From Pseudomonas sp. GM74 (GTDB lineage Bacteria; Pseudomonadota; Gammaproteobacteria; Pseudomonadales; Pseudomonadaceae), in assembly GCF_000282455.1 (NCBI RefSeq), contig NZ_AKJG01000150.1, forward strand, positions 37,514 to 101,513: a DNA stretch of 64,000 bases, in the 5' to 3' direction. The notes under the pieces were generated by a model, which searched no databases, had not been told where the DNA came from, and worked only from the letters and a program-made list of their open reading frames with translations. Below, in pieces: positions 51,040 through 59,756 of the stretch. A program made the translations under genes and the position numbers. The first letter of the stretch is position 1, and each line of letters opens with the position of its first letter.

Positions 51040-52683
51040 TCAGTTCGCTTCCGTTTCCCGGATCAGCTTCTTGTTGATCTTGCCGACGCTGGTCTTGGGG
51101 ATTTCGGCGACGAACTTGAATTGCTTGGGGATCGCCCATTTGTTGATGCGGCCGCCGTCGACGAAGGCTTGCAAATGCACCTCCAGAATCTTGCGGTCCA
51201 GGTATTGCCCCGGCTCGCACACCACCATGGCCATGGGCCGTTCGCCCCACTGCTCATCGACGATGCCCACCACCGCGACGGACATGACGGCCGGGTGTTC
51301 GCTGATCAGGCTTTCCAGTTCCAGGGAGCTGATCCACTCGCCGCCGGTCTTGATCACGTCCTTGATACGGTCCTTGATTTCCACGCCGCCCAGTTTGTCG
51401 ATCGAGGCCATGTCGCCGGTGTGCAGCCAGCCGTTGTGCCACAGCTCCGCGCCTTTGTCCGGGGCTTTCAGATAGCCCTGGGTCAGCCACGGTGCGCGCA
51501 CCACGATCTCACCCAGGGACTCGCCGTCATGGGCCACGTCGTTGCCCTCGGCGTCGATGATCTTCAGGTCGACCATCGGCACCGGGGTGCCGGTCTTGAT
51601 GCGGATCGGCAGCTGGGCTTCGGCGGATAGCTGAAGGTCCTCGTCGCGCAGGTAGGTCAGGCACAGCAACGGGCAGGTTTCGGACATACCGTAACCGGCG
51701 TGCACCACCATGCCCTTGGCATTGGCTTCGCTGGCCACGCCCAGGGTCAGCGCGCTGCCGCCCAGGAGCATTTTCCAGCCGTCGAAACGGGTCGCCTTGC
51801 CTTCTTCACAGTTGAGGATCATCTGCAAGATGGTCGGCACGCAGTGAGAGAAGGTCACCTTCTCTTCGCGGTACAGCTTGACCAGGCTATTGGGTTCGTA
51901 GCGGCCAGGGTAGACCTGCTTGATGCCCATCAGCGTCGCGACGTACGGCACGCCCCAGGCATGCACATGGAACATCGGCGTGATGGGCATGTACACGTCG
52001 TCGGAACGCAGCAGCGGCTGGCCCTGATAGACGCCCAGGGTGCCGACGGCATTCAGGGTGTGCAGCACCAGTTGCCGATGGCTGAAGTACACGCCTTTCG
52101 GGTCGCCGGTGGTGCCGGTGGTGTAGAACAGCGTGGCGACCGAGTTCTCGTCGAAATCGGGGAAGTCGTACTGGTCCGGGGCCAGGGACAGCAGTTGCTC
52201 GTACTCGCCCAGTACCGGCAGCGAGGTGGTGGTCGCCTCGTCATCGGTGAGCTGCAGGTAGCCTTTTACGGTTTCCAGCCGATCGTGGATCTGCTCGACC
52301 AGGGGCAGGAAATCATCATGCACCAGCACCAGGTCATCCTCGGCGTGGTTCATGGTGAACAGCACCTGCTCCGGCGACAGGCGAATGTTCACTGTGTGCA
52401 GCACCGCGCCGATCATCGGCACGGCGAAGAAGCATTCCAGGTAGCGGTGGCTGTCCCAGTCGAGCAAAGCCACCGTGTCACCGGCCTTGACCCCGGCCGC
52501 CGTCAGCGCATTGGCCAGGCGGCGAATACGTTTGTTGAGGGTCTGGTAGCTGTAGCGCAGCTTGTCGGCGTAGACGATTTCCCGGCCCGGCTCGTAGCGC
52601 ACGCCGGACAGCAGCAGTTGCTTGATCAGCAAGGGATAGGCATAGGCGCCGTCGGCGGGCGGAATTATTTTTGTCGCCATCAT
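51040..52683 (-). CDS. Acyl-CoA ligase (AMP-forming, AlkK-like)
   Basis: Activates a fatty or other acid to its CoA thioester. The 547-residue protein has the ATP-binding motif YTTGTTGDPKGVYFSH (about 188-203), the acyl-site GYGMSETCPL, the hinge GWLHTGDMASID and the C-terminal lysine region KTSVGKINKK. The layout matches medium-chain ligases such as AlkK. Two ATG codons begin the gene; 52683 follows AAGGAA by 8 bases. It is downstream of and in the same direction as the acyl-CoA dehydrogenase gene. The acid is not known. Confidence 0.9.
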   Translation of the reverse strand: MMATKIIPPADGAYAYPLLIKQLLLSGVRYEPGREIVYADKLRYSYQTLNKRIRRLANALTAAGVKAGDTVALLDWDSHRYLECFFAVPMIGAVLHTVNIRLSPEQVLFTMNHAEDDLVLVHDDFLPLVEQIHDRLETVKGYLQLTDDEATTTSLPVLGEYEQLLSLAPDQYDFPDFDENSVATLFYTTGTTGDPKGVYFSHRQLVLHTLNAVGTLGVYQGQPLLRSDDVYMPITPMFHVHAWGVPYVATLMGIKQVYPGRYEPNSLVKLYREEKVTFSHCVPTILQMILNCEEGKATRFDGWKMLLGGSALTLGVASEANAKGMVVHAGYGMSETCPLLCLTYLRDEDLQLSAEAQLPIRIKTGTPVPMVDLKIIDAEGNDVAHDGESLGEIVVRAPWLTQGYLKAPDKGAELWHNGWLHTGDMASIDKLGGVEIKDRIKDVIKTGGEWISSLELESLISEHPAVMSVAVVGIVDEQWGERPMAMVVCEPGQYLDRKILEVHLQAFVDGGRINKWAIPKQFKFVAEIPKTSVGKINKKLIRETEAN

Positions 52684-52707
52684 GTTTAAGGTTCCTTGTC
52701 CTTTCGA

Positions 52708-54486
52708 TCAGAACTGATCGGCTTGCAGCTCGTAGAGGCAGTCGCTGCCGGCCTTGGCCGATGCGCTCAACGAGTGGATACGCGGCAGCAACCGGGCGAA
52801 GTAGAAACGCGCGGTGGCCAGTTTGCTGGTGTAGAAATCGTCCTCGGCATCGCCGCTCATGACGGCCTTGGCCATGCGCGCCCACATGTAGGCGTACGCG
52901 GTGTAGCCGAACACGTGCAGGTACTCGACCGAGGCCGCACCGATTTCGTTCGGGTTGTTTTGTGCCCGGTCCAGCAGCCACGCGGTCAGTTCGTCGAGGG
53001 TGTCGACGGCGGCGTTCAACGGCTGGGTGAACTCGCCGAGGTCCGCGCCGGCGCTGGCGGTGAATTCGCGGATTTGCGAAGCGAACAAGCGGTACAGCGC
53101 CCCGCCGCTGCCGACGATCTTGCGCCCGGCCAGGTCCAGGGACTGGATGCCGTTGGTGCCTTCGTAGATCTGGGTGATGCGCACGTCGCGCACCAGTTGC
53201 TCCTGGCCCCATTCGCGGATGTAGCCGTGGCCGCCGAACACCTGTTGGCCGTGGATGGTGGTTTCCAGGCCCATGTCGGTGAGAAATGCCTTGGCCACCG
53301 GGGTCAGCAGCGATACCAGATCCTGCGCGCGCTGGCGTGTCGGTGCGTCTTCGCTGTACTTGGCGATGTCCAGTTGCAGGGCCACGTAGCTGGAGAACGC
53401 ACGACCGCCTTCGTTCAAGGCTTTCATGGTCAGCAGCATGCGACGCACGTCCGGATGCACGATGATCGGGTCGGCCGCTTTGTCCTTGTGCTGCGCGCCG
53501 GTCGGTGCGCGGCTTTGCAGACGGTCACGGGCGTAGGCGACGGCGTTCTGGTACGAGCGCTCGCCCTGGGCCAGGCCCTGGATACCCACGCCCAGACGCT
53601 CGTAGTTCATCATGGTGAACATGGCCGCCAGGCCTTTGTTCGGTGCGTCGACGATCCAGCCGGTGGCGCCATCGAAGTTCATCACACAGGTGGCGGAGGC
53701 CTTGATGCCCATCTTGTGTTCGATGGAGCCGCAGGACAGCGCGTTGTTTTCACCCAGCGAACCGTCGGCGTTGACCAGCACTTTCGGCACCAGGAACAGC
53801 GAGATGCCTTTCGGGCCGGCCGGTGCATCGGGCAATCGCGCCAGCACCAAGTGGATGATGTTCTCGGTCAGGTCGTGCTCGCCGCCGGTGATGAAAATCT
53901 TGCTGCCGCTGACCTTGTAACTGCCATCGGCCTGGGGTTCGGCCTTGGTGCGGATCAGGCCCAGGTCGGTACCGGAATGGGCTTCGGTCAGGCACATCGA
54001 ACCGGTCCAGGTGCCGGCGTACATGTTCGGCAAGTAAGCCGCTTTCAGTTCTTCGCTGGCGTGGGCCTTGATCGACAGACAGGCGCCGGCGGTCAGCATC
54101 GGGTACAGGCCGAACGACAGGCTGGCCGAGTTGACCATCTCTTCGACCTGGGCCGAAATGGCCTTGGGCATACCCATGCCGCCGTACTGCGGATCACCGC
54201 CGACACCCACCCAACCGCCTTCGGCGAAGGCTTGATAGGCCTGGGCAAAACCGTCCGGGGCGGTGACCGCGCCGTCGTTCCAGGTGCAGCCCTGTTCGTC
54301 GCTGGCGCGGTTCAGTGGCGCGATCACTTCGCCGCTGATCTTGCCGGCCTCTTCGAGGATGGCGGCGGCGGTCTCTTCATCGATCACGTCGGCCAGGCCG
54401 GGCAATTGTGCCCAGAGCCGGGACACCTGGAAAACCTCGTTGAGTACGAAGCGCATGTCGCGCAGGGGAGCTTTGTAATCAGACAT
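52708..54486 (-). CDS. Acyl-CoA dehydrogenase (long, DmdC-like type)
   Basis: FAD enzyme catalysing the first step of beta-oxidation. The 592 residues include the three ACAD domains, MCLTEAHSGTDLG in the middle domain, the catalytic glutamate in YEGTNGIQSLDL and an extra C-terminal domain found in the long DmdC/FadE-related type. It is 24 bases upstream of the CoA ligase gene and 6 bases after the transporter gene, so the three are probably co-transcribed. Confidence 0.92.
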   Translation of the reverse strand: MSDYKAPLRDMRFVLNEVFQVSRLWAQLPGLADVIDEETAAAILEEAGKISGEVIAPLNRASDEQGCTWNDGAVTAPDGFAQAYQAFAEGGWVGVGGDPQYGGMGMPKAISAQVEEMVNSASLSFGLYPMLTAGACLSIKAHASEELKAAYLPNMYAGTWTGSMCLTEAHSGTDLGLIRTKAEPQADGSYKVSGSKIFITGGEHDLTENIIHLVLARLPDAPAGPKGISLFLVPKVLVNADGSLGENNALSCGSIEHKMGIKASATCVMNFDGATGWIVDAPNKGLAAMFTMMNYERLGVGIQGLAQGERSYQNAVAYARDRLQSRAPTGAQHKDKAADPIIVHPDVRRMLLTMKALNEGGRAFSSYVALQLDIAKYSEDAPTRQRAQDLVSLLTPVAKAFLTDMGLETTIHGQQVFGGHGYIREWGQEQLVRDVRITQIYEGTNGIQSLDLAGRKIVGSGGALYRLFASQIREFTASAGADLGEFTQPLNAAVDTLDELTAWLLDRAQNNPNEIGAASVEYLHVFGYTAYAYMWARMAKAVMSGDAEDDFYTSKLATARFYFARLLPRIHSLSASAKAGSDCLYELQADQF

Positions 54487-54492
54487 CTTGGC

Positions 54493-57012
54493 TTACTCGG
54501 AAGTGGTCACGGCATGGGGCATGCCGGGACGTTCAGTGGATTCAGTGTTTACGGCTGCCGCGACAGAACCAGGCTGAGGGGCCCGTTCGCGCAGCAGGAA
54601 GTAGGACAGGGCCGGAATGAGGATCAGCGCGCCGAGCATGTTCCACAGGAACATGAAGGTCAGCAGGATGCCCATGTCGGCCTGGAACTTGATCGGCGAC
54701 CAGACCCAGCACACCACGCCGGCGGCGAGGGTGATGCCCACCAGCCCGACCACCCGGCCGGTGAACGACACGGCATTGCGGTAAGCCTGGGACAGCGGCA
54801 GGCCCTGGCGCTGGAAGTGCAATTGCACGCTGAGCAGGTACAAGGCGTAGTCCACGCCGATGCCCACGCCGAGGGCGATCACCGGCAGGGTCGCGACTTT
54901 CACGCCGATGCCCATGGCCACCATCAAGGCTTCGCAGAGGATCGAGGTCAGCACCAGGGGCAACAGCGCCACCAGCGTGGCCCGCCAGCTGCGGAAGGTG
55001 ATCAGGCAGAACAGCGTCACCGCCGCGTACACGTACAGCAGCATGGTGCGGTTGGCTTCACGCACCACGATGTTGGTCGCGGCTTCAATACCGGCAGTAC
55101 CGGCAGCGAGCAGGAACTGGCGATCCGCGGTGCTGTTTTCCTTGGCGAACTTGTCGGCAATCGCCACCACCGCGTCCAGGGTTTCAGCCTTGTGATCCTT
55201 GAGGAAGGTGATCACCGGCATCAGCGAGCAATCGGTGTTGAACAGCTCCGGGGAGTTGACCGAGGCCTGCTGGGCGGCGTAGTTGAGCACGTCCTGGTTG
55301 CGCTGGATGCTGTTGAGCTTGGGGTTGCCCTCATACGTACCGGCAGTGATCTGGCGCACTGCGTTGACCAGGGACGCGGTCGCCTGCACGCCCGGATACT
55401 GTTGCAGCTCCCAGGCCAGGCGGTCGGCGAGCACCAGGGTCTTGTAGTTCAGGCAGCCTTCCGGCGCGGTCTTGATCATCACTGCGAACAGGTCGCTGGA
55501 CAGCGCGTAATGCTGGGTGATGTAGGCGTTGTCGCGGTTGTAGCGCGAGTCGGCGCGCAGCTCCGGCGCCCCGCTTTCCAGGTCGCCGATCTTCAGGTTC
55601 AGGCTGACCATGAAACCGCCAATGCCCATCAACACCGCGACCAGAACGGCACCCGTGGCCCATTTGGCGGTGGTGAAGCGATCGAGCGCGTCCCACAGTT
55701 TGCCGAAGCCTTTGTGCTTCTCTGCGCGGTTGTCGATTTTCAGCGCACGCTCGGCGGCTTTCGCGCCGACACCGACATAGGACAGGGCCACCGGCATCAG
55801 CAGCAGTGAGGTGAAGATCAGCACCGCAACACCGATGCTGGCGGTGATTGCCAGGTCCTGGATCACCGGAATGTCGATCAGCATCAACACGGCGAAGCCC
55901 ACGGCGTCGGCCAGCAGCGCGGTGACACCGGCGATGAACAGACGGCGGAAGGTGTAGCGCGCGGCGATCAGCTTATGGGTGCCACGGGCGATGTCCTGCA
56001 TGATGCCGTTCATCTTCTGCGCCGCGTGGGACACACCGATGGCGAAGATCAGGAATGGCACCAGCACCGAGTACGGATCGATGGCGTAGCCGAGCCAGGC
56101 GACGATGCCCAGTTGCCAGACCACCGCGATCAGCGAGCAGCCGACCACCAGCAGGGTGCTGCGCACGCAACGGGTGTAGGCGTAGATGATGGCCAGTGAC
56201 GTGACGACGGCCAGGCCGAAGAACATCATCACCTGGATCAGGCCGTCGATCAGGTCGCCCATGAGTTTGGCGAAGCCGATCACCCGCACCTTGTAATGGC
56301 CGGTGCCTTCGACACCGGATTTTCGCGCAGCGCTGTCGCCGGCGTATTCGATCTTGTCGCGCAACTGCTCTTCGAGCATCTGCGAGAACGCGTGGTAGTT
56401 GATGCGTTGGCCACCGGCCGCGGCTTTGTCCAGCAGCGGCACGATCAGCATGGTCGACTTGAAATCGCTGGCCACCAGGCTGCCGACGATGCCGGCGCGG
56501 GAGATGTTCTGGCGCAACTGCTCGATCTGCTCAGGTTGCCCCGAGTAGGTGTCGGGCATAACCGGGCCACCCTGGAAACCGTCCTCGGTGACTTCGGTCC
56601 AGCGCACGGCCGGGCTCCACAGCGACTTCATCCACGCACGGTCGACGCCTTCGGTGAGGAAAAGCTGGTCGTTGACCTGCTTGAGCACGTCGAGGTACTC
56701 GGGGTCGAAAATATCGCCCTGGGTGTTCTCGACCACCACCCGCACCGAGTTGCCCAACCCGCGCAACGACTGGCGGTTTTCCAGGAAGTTCTGGATGTAG
56801 GGTTGGCTCTGGGGAATCATTTTTTCGAAGCTTGGGCGCAGCTCCAGGCGAGTCACGGCCATGAAGCCCAGCACCACGGTGGCCAGCGCCATCAACAGCA
56901 TGAACAGCGGGCGGTAGTTGAACACCAGCCGTTCGAGAAGGTTGCCGGAGCGGTGGTCGAAATCCCGCAGTTCGCGGATCACCGGCATGGCGTCTTGTTT
57001 GATATTGCCCAT
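54493..57012 (-). CDS. MMPL/RND family transporter
   Basis: 839 residues with the duplicated RND layout: one N-terminal membrane segment (about 32-50), a periplasmic loop and a membrane bundle, repeated in the second half, about 12 segments in all. Motifs such as IFAIGVSHAAQKMNG and LGVGIGVDYALYLL are typical of MMPL proteins that move lipids. I place the start at ATG 57012 (MGNIKQDAM); the earlier in-frame start is in the next gene. It partners with the DUF1329/DUF1302 and YCF48-like genes. Confidence 0.88.
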   Translation of the reverse strand: MGNIKQDAMPVIRELRDFDHRSGNLLERLVFNYRPLFMLLMALATVVLGFMAVTRLELRPSFEKMIPQSQPYIQNFLENRQSLRGLGNSVRVVVENTQGDIFDPEYLDVLKQVNDQLFLTEGVDRAWMKSLWSPAVRWTEVTEDGFQGGPVMPDTYSGQPEQIEQLRQNISRAGIVGSLVASDFKSTMLIVPLLDKAAAGGQRINYHAFSQMLEEQLRDKIEYAGDSAARKSGVEGTGHYKVRVIGFAKLMGDLIDGLIQVMMFFGLAVVTSLAIIYAYTRCVRSTLLVVGCSLIAVVWQLGIVAWLGYAIDPYSVLVPFLIFAIGVSHAAQKMNGIMQDIARGTHKLIAARYTFRRLFIAGVTALLADAVGFAVLMLIDIPVIQDLAITASIGVAVLIFTSLLLMPVALSYVGVGAKAAERALKIDNRAEKHKGFGKLWDALDRFTTAKWATGAVLVAVLMGIGGFMVSLNLKIGDLESGAPELRADSRYNRDNAYITQHYALSSDLFAVMIKTAPEGCLNYKTLVLADRLAWELQQYPGVQATASLVNAVRQITAGTYEGNPKLNSIQRNQDVLNYAAQQASVNSPELFNTDCSLMPVITFLKDHKAETLDAVVAIADKFAKENSTADRQFLLAAGTAGIEAATNIVVREANRTMLLYVYAAVTLFCLITFRSWRATLVALLPLVLTSILCEALMVAMGIGVKVATLPVIALGVGIGVDYALYLLSVQLHFQRQGLPLSQAYRNAVSFTGRVVGLVGITLAAGVVCWVWSPIKFQADMGILLTFMFLWNMLGALILIPALSYFLLRERAPQPGSVAAAVNTESTERPGMPHAVTTSE

Positions 57013-57028
57013 GTCTGGGTTCTCGCTC

Positions 57029-58120
57029 TTAGGGTTCGAGGGCTGGATCGGCGGACAGCGTCCGGGCACCACGGCTGCCGGCCAGCACCAATGCGCCATC
57101 GGCGGACTGGGTGGCACCGGCGACCGGGGTCGGTGCCGGTTGCTGTTTCAGATGCAACTGCGCGCCCGTCCCTTGGCTGACCAGCATCTGCCCGCCCTGG
57201 GTGAACAAGCGATAATTGCCACGGGCATCGATCAGGCCCGCGGTGATGCTGACGTGCAGGCCAGTGTCCAGTGAGGTCCAGCTCTGGCCGCCGTCGGTGC
57301 TGCGCAGCACATTGCCGCGCAGGCCGTAGATCAGCACTTCGCCAGGCTTGCCGAGCACACCGAAGAAGCTGCCTTGATAAGGCGTCGGCACGGCATTGAA
57401 GCGTTGGGCGCTGTCGTCCCACTTGAGCAGCAGGCCTTGCTCGCCAGCGATGTACACACCGTCGCCGGTGGAGGCGATGGCGTTGAGGTGGAAACCCTGG
57501 GGGTTGTCGGTGCGGTCCTGGAATGGCGTCCAGGTCAGGCCACCGTCGTCGGTGCGCAGGATCAGGTTGAATACCCCGACCACATAGCCGGTCTTGTCGT
57601 TGGCGAACCAGACGTCGAGCAGCGGTTTGTCCGCGCCCTGATCGGCTAGTCGTTGGCCTTCCATAGCCAACTGGGGCCATTGCTCATTGCCCGGTTCGGC
57701 GCTGGCCAGCGCCGTGTAATGCTTGACCAGCAAGGCGCCGATCTGACGACCGTCGAGCTGCTTTTGCCAGGTCGCGCCGGCATCGCTGCTGTGCAGCACC
57801 ACGCCGTCATTACCCACCGCCCAGCCTTGGGTGGTGGTCGGAAAATTCACCGCAGTGAGGTCGGCACTGGCCGGTACGGCGGCCTGTTGCCAGTGGTTTC
57901 CCGAATCATCGGAAAACAGAATATGGCCACGCTGGCCGACGGTAATCACACGCCCACCGGCGCGGGTCATACCGGACAACGGGCTTTTGATGGCCAAGGC
58001 ACTGACCCTGGCGGGCAGGTCCAGCACATCGACGTAATCGGCCGCCTGGGCGATGCCCTGCGAAAGGCCGAGCACAACGCCTAACGCCAGCTGCAACATA
58101 TTATTTTTATACGAACACAT
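57029..58120 (-). CDS. YCF48/BNR-repeat secreted protein
   Basis: 363 residues: a signal peptide (about 1-26) and a beta-propeller of YCF48/BNR type, with repeats such as GWAVGNDGVVLHSSDAGATW and ILRTDDGGLTW. Proteins of this type regularly accompany MMPL-DUF1329-DUF1302 sets and may dock or assemble the envelope complex. The start ATG 58120 follows AGAGGA. It lies 16 bases upstream of the transporter gene. Confidence 0.85.
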   Translation of the reverse strand: MCSYKNNMLQLALGVVLGLSQGIAQAADYVDVLDLPARVSALAIKSPLSGMTRAGGRVITVGQRGHILFSDDSGNHWQQAAVPASADLTAVNFPTTTQGWAVGNDGVVLHSSDAGATWQKQLDGRQIGALLVKHYTALASAEPGNEQWPQLAMEGQRLADQGADKPLLDVWFANDKTGYVVGVFNLILRTDDGGLTWTPFQDRTDNPQGFHLNAIASTGDGVYIAGEQGLLLKWDDSAQRFNAVPTPYQGSFFGVLGKPGEVLIYGLRGNVLRSTDGGQSWTSLDTGLHVSITAGLIDARGNYRLFTQGGQMLVSQGTGAQLHLKQQPAPTPVAGATQSADGALVLAGSRGARTLSADPALEP

Positions 58121-58204
58121 ACTGCGTCCTCTTCGGAAAACCGCGTCGAGGCACACCTGCGTGTACCTGACGGTAAAACCTCACGCCGTGCAGGTCATGC
58201 CGTT

Positions 58205-58319
58205 TGCAGGAGCGAGCTTGCTCCGGGCGGCGAACCGACGATGGGCGTTAACGATGACGCGGGGAACCTGGTTCCCCGCGGTGTTCTTGCGTCCATCGCG
58301 AGCGAGCTCGCTCCTACAG
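58205..58319. repeat. REP half-sites and a 23-base palindrome
   Basis: REP-like GAGCGAGCTTGCTC near 58210 and GAGCGAGCTCGCTCCTA ending at 58317, with the odd palindrome CGCGGGGAACC-T-GGTTCCCCGCG at 58258-58280 between them. No T-run follows, so it is not a clear terminator. No gene is seen in 58121-58356. Confidence 0.6.
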
Positions 58320-58356
58320 TGCCGGTGGATCGTGCGAGCGCGTTTTTGCGGTTGGC

Positions 58357-59715
58357 TTAGCGAATACCGGCACCGGCCAGGGATTCCGAAGACCACTGGG
58401 CCTTGGAGAGCGGCTCGATGTACTTGATGCCGCCGTAAGGGCCGACTACACCGTTGATGTTGTACGAACCACCCACCAGGTCGTAGATCATGAAGGGCGT
58501 CGAATCCGGAACCTGCTTGTCGTAGCTCTGGCTCAGGAAGGCGAAGGAACCGCGATAGAGCTGACCACGGGCGTCATATTGATCCGAGGCCAAAGCGGTC
58601 CAGCTGTCTTCGTCGAGGTAGAAGCGGCGCTTGGCGTAGATGTGACGGGCACCGGCCTTGAGGTTGCCTTCGACGACCCATACACGGTGTTTTTCCCAAC
58701 GCACGAAGTCCGGTGACAAGTGATTGGCGGTGGTCAGCGACTTCGGATCCTGGACGTAGGTCAGCTTGTAGGTGTTGTAAGGCACGATCATTTCTTGCTT
58801 GCCGACCAGTTTCCAGTCGTAGCGATCCAGCGCACCATTGAACACGAACACGTCATCGTAGGTGCCCGCACCTGCGGTGCCAGGGTTCGGCGTGTCGTAA
58901 GCCAGGCTCGGCGCCAGTTTCACCCGACGCTGGCCCGGCAGGTACTGCCAGGCGCGACGCGGTTGCTGCAACGGGTTGGCGGCGTCCTTGAGCATGATCG
59001 CCTCACCGGCGCGGCGCGCAGGGCCGGTGTACGCCAGCTTCATCTGGTAGTACACGTCGGCGCTGCTGATCGGCTGCGACAGGTTTTCATAGATCGGGTA
59101 GGAAATGTTCGCTTGCCCGGTGGTCGCCAGGCTAGGAACGCCCGCGGAGTCAACGTTCCAGGAGTCGTACTTGGAGCTGATGCTGACGCCTTGGTAGCGC
59201 AACAGGAAGTTCCACATCGCTTCGTTGCCCGACTGCGGAATCGGGAATGGAATGCCCGGCAGCACGTTGTCGATGGCCAGGCCACCTTCCAGGGACTTGG
59301 CGCCGCTGGCGTTCTTCACGCCGTTATCCAGAATCGCTTGAGGCAGCGACACGGTGCGGTGCGTCGGGAACACGTCGACACGGAATGTCGGGAAACGCTT
59401 GGCCAGTTCTACCGTGGTCGCCGTGAGCAGGCCCTTGTACTGATCGACGTTCTTGCCGTCGATCACCAGCACAGGCTTTTCACTGGCAAACGGATCCGGG
59501 CGCATGCTGTCGCCGGCCTTGAAGCTGGCCGGCGGCGTGGTCAGGCCACCGTTGTAGGCAGGAATGGAACCATCAGCGTTCCCGGCTTTTTCAGCCCCTG
59601 CCTGGGTCAGGCTGGTGCCAAGCTTGGCAGCTTCCTGAGGTGAAACAGCAGCCTGTGCCTGAGCGGCGAAGACCATGGCCAGCGAAGCGGCCAACACGGT
59701 TTTTACAAATTTCAT
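58357..59715 (-). CDS. DUF1329 outer-membrane-associated protein
   Basis: 452 residues with signal peptide (about 1-22, cleavage after AQAA) and the DUF1329 fold related to LolA/LolB carriers. Visible blocks are LPGQRRVKLAPSLAYDTPNP and RWEKHRVWVVEGNLK. It lies next to a DUF1302 gene, the fixed pairing in this class, and may carry a lipid across the periplasm. Substrate unknown. Confidence 0.88.
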   Translation of the reverse strand: MKFVKTVLAASLAMVFAAQAQAAVSPQEAAKLGTSLTQAGAEKAGNADGSIPAYNGGLTTPPASFKAGDSMRPDPFASEKPVLVIDGKNVDQYKGLLTATTVELAKRFPTFRVDVFPTHRTVSLPQAILDNGVKNASGAKSLEGGLAIDNVLPGIPFPIPQSGNEAMWNFLLRYQGVSISSKYDSWNVDSAGVPSLATTGQANISYPIYENLSQPISSADVYYQMKLAYTGPARRAGEAIMLKDAANPLQQPRRAWQYLPGQRRVKLAPSLAYDTPNPGTAGAGTYDDVFVFNGALDRYDWKLVGKQEMIVPYNTYKLTYVQDPKSLTTANHLSPDFVRWEKHRVWVVEGNLKAGARHIYAKRRFYLDEDSWTALASDQYDARGQLYRGSFAFLSQSYDKQVPDSTPFMIYDLVGGSYNINGVVGPYGGIKYIEPLSKAQWSSESLAGAGIR

Positions 59716-59756
59716 CTTGTTATTCTCCTGCTTGCGTTAAGCAAATCAGTGGTGAA

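Noticed and set aside
52696..55809. A 1037-codon plus-strand frame opposite the acyl-CoA dehydrogenase and transporter genes
   Set aside because: It is a mirror frame of two well-supported minus-strand genes in GC-rich DNA, with Arg/Gln/His/Gly-rich composition and no recognisable domain.
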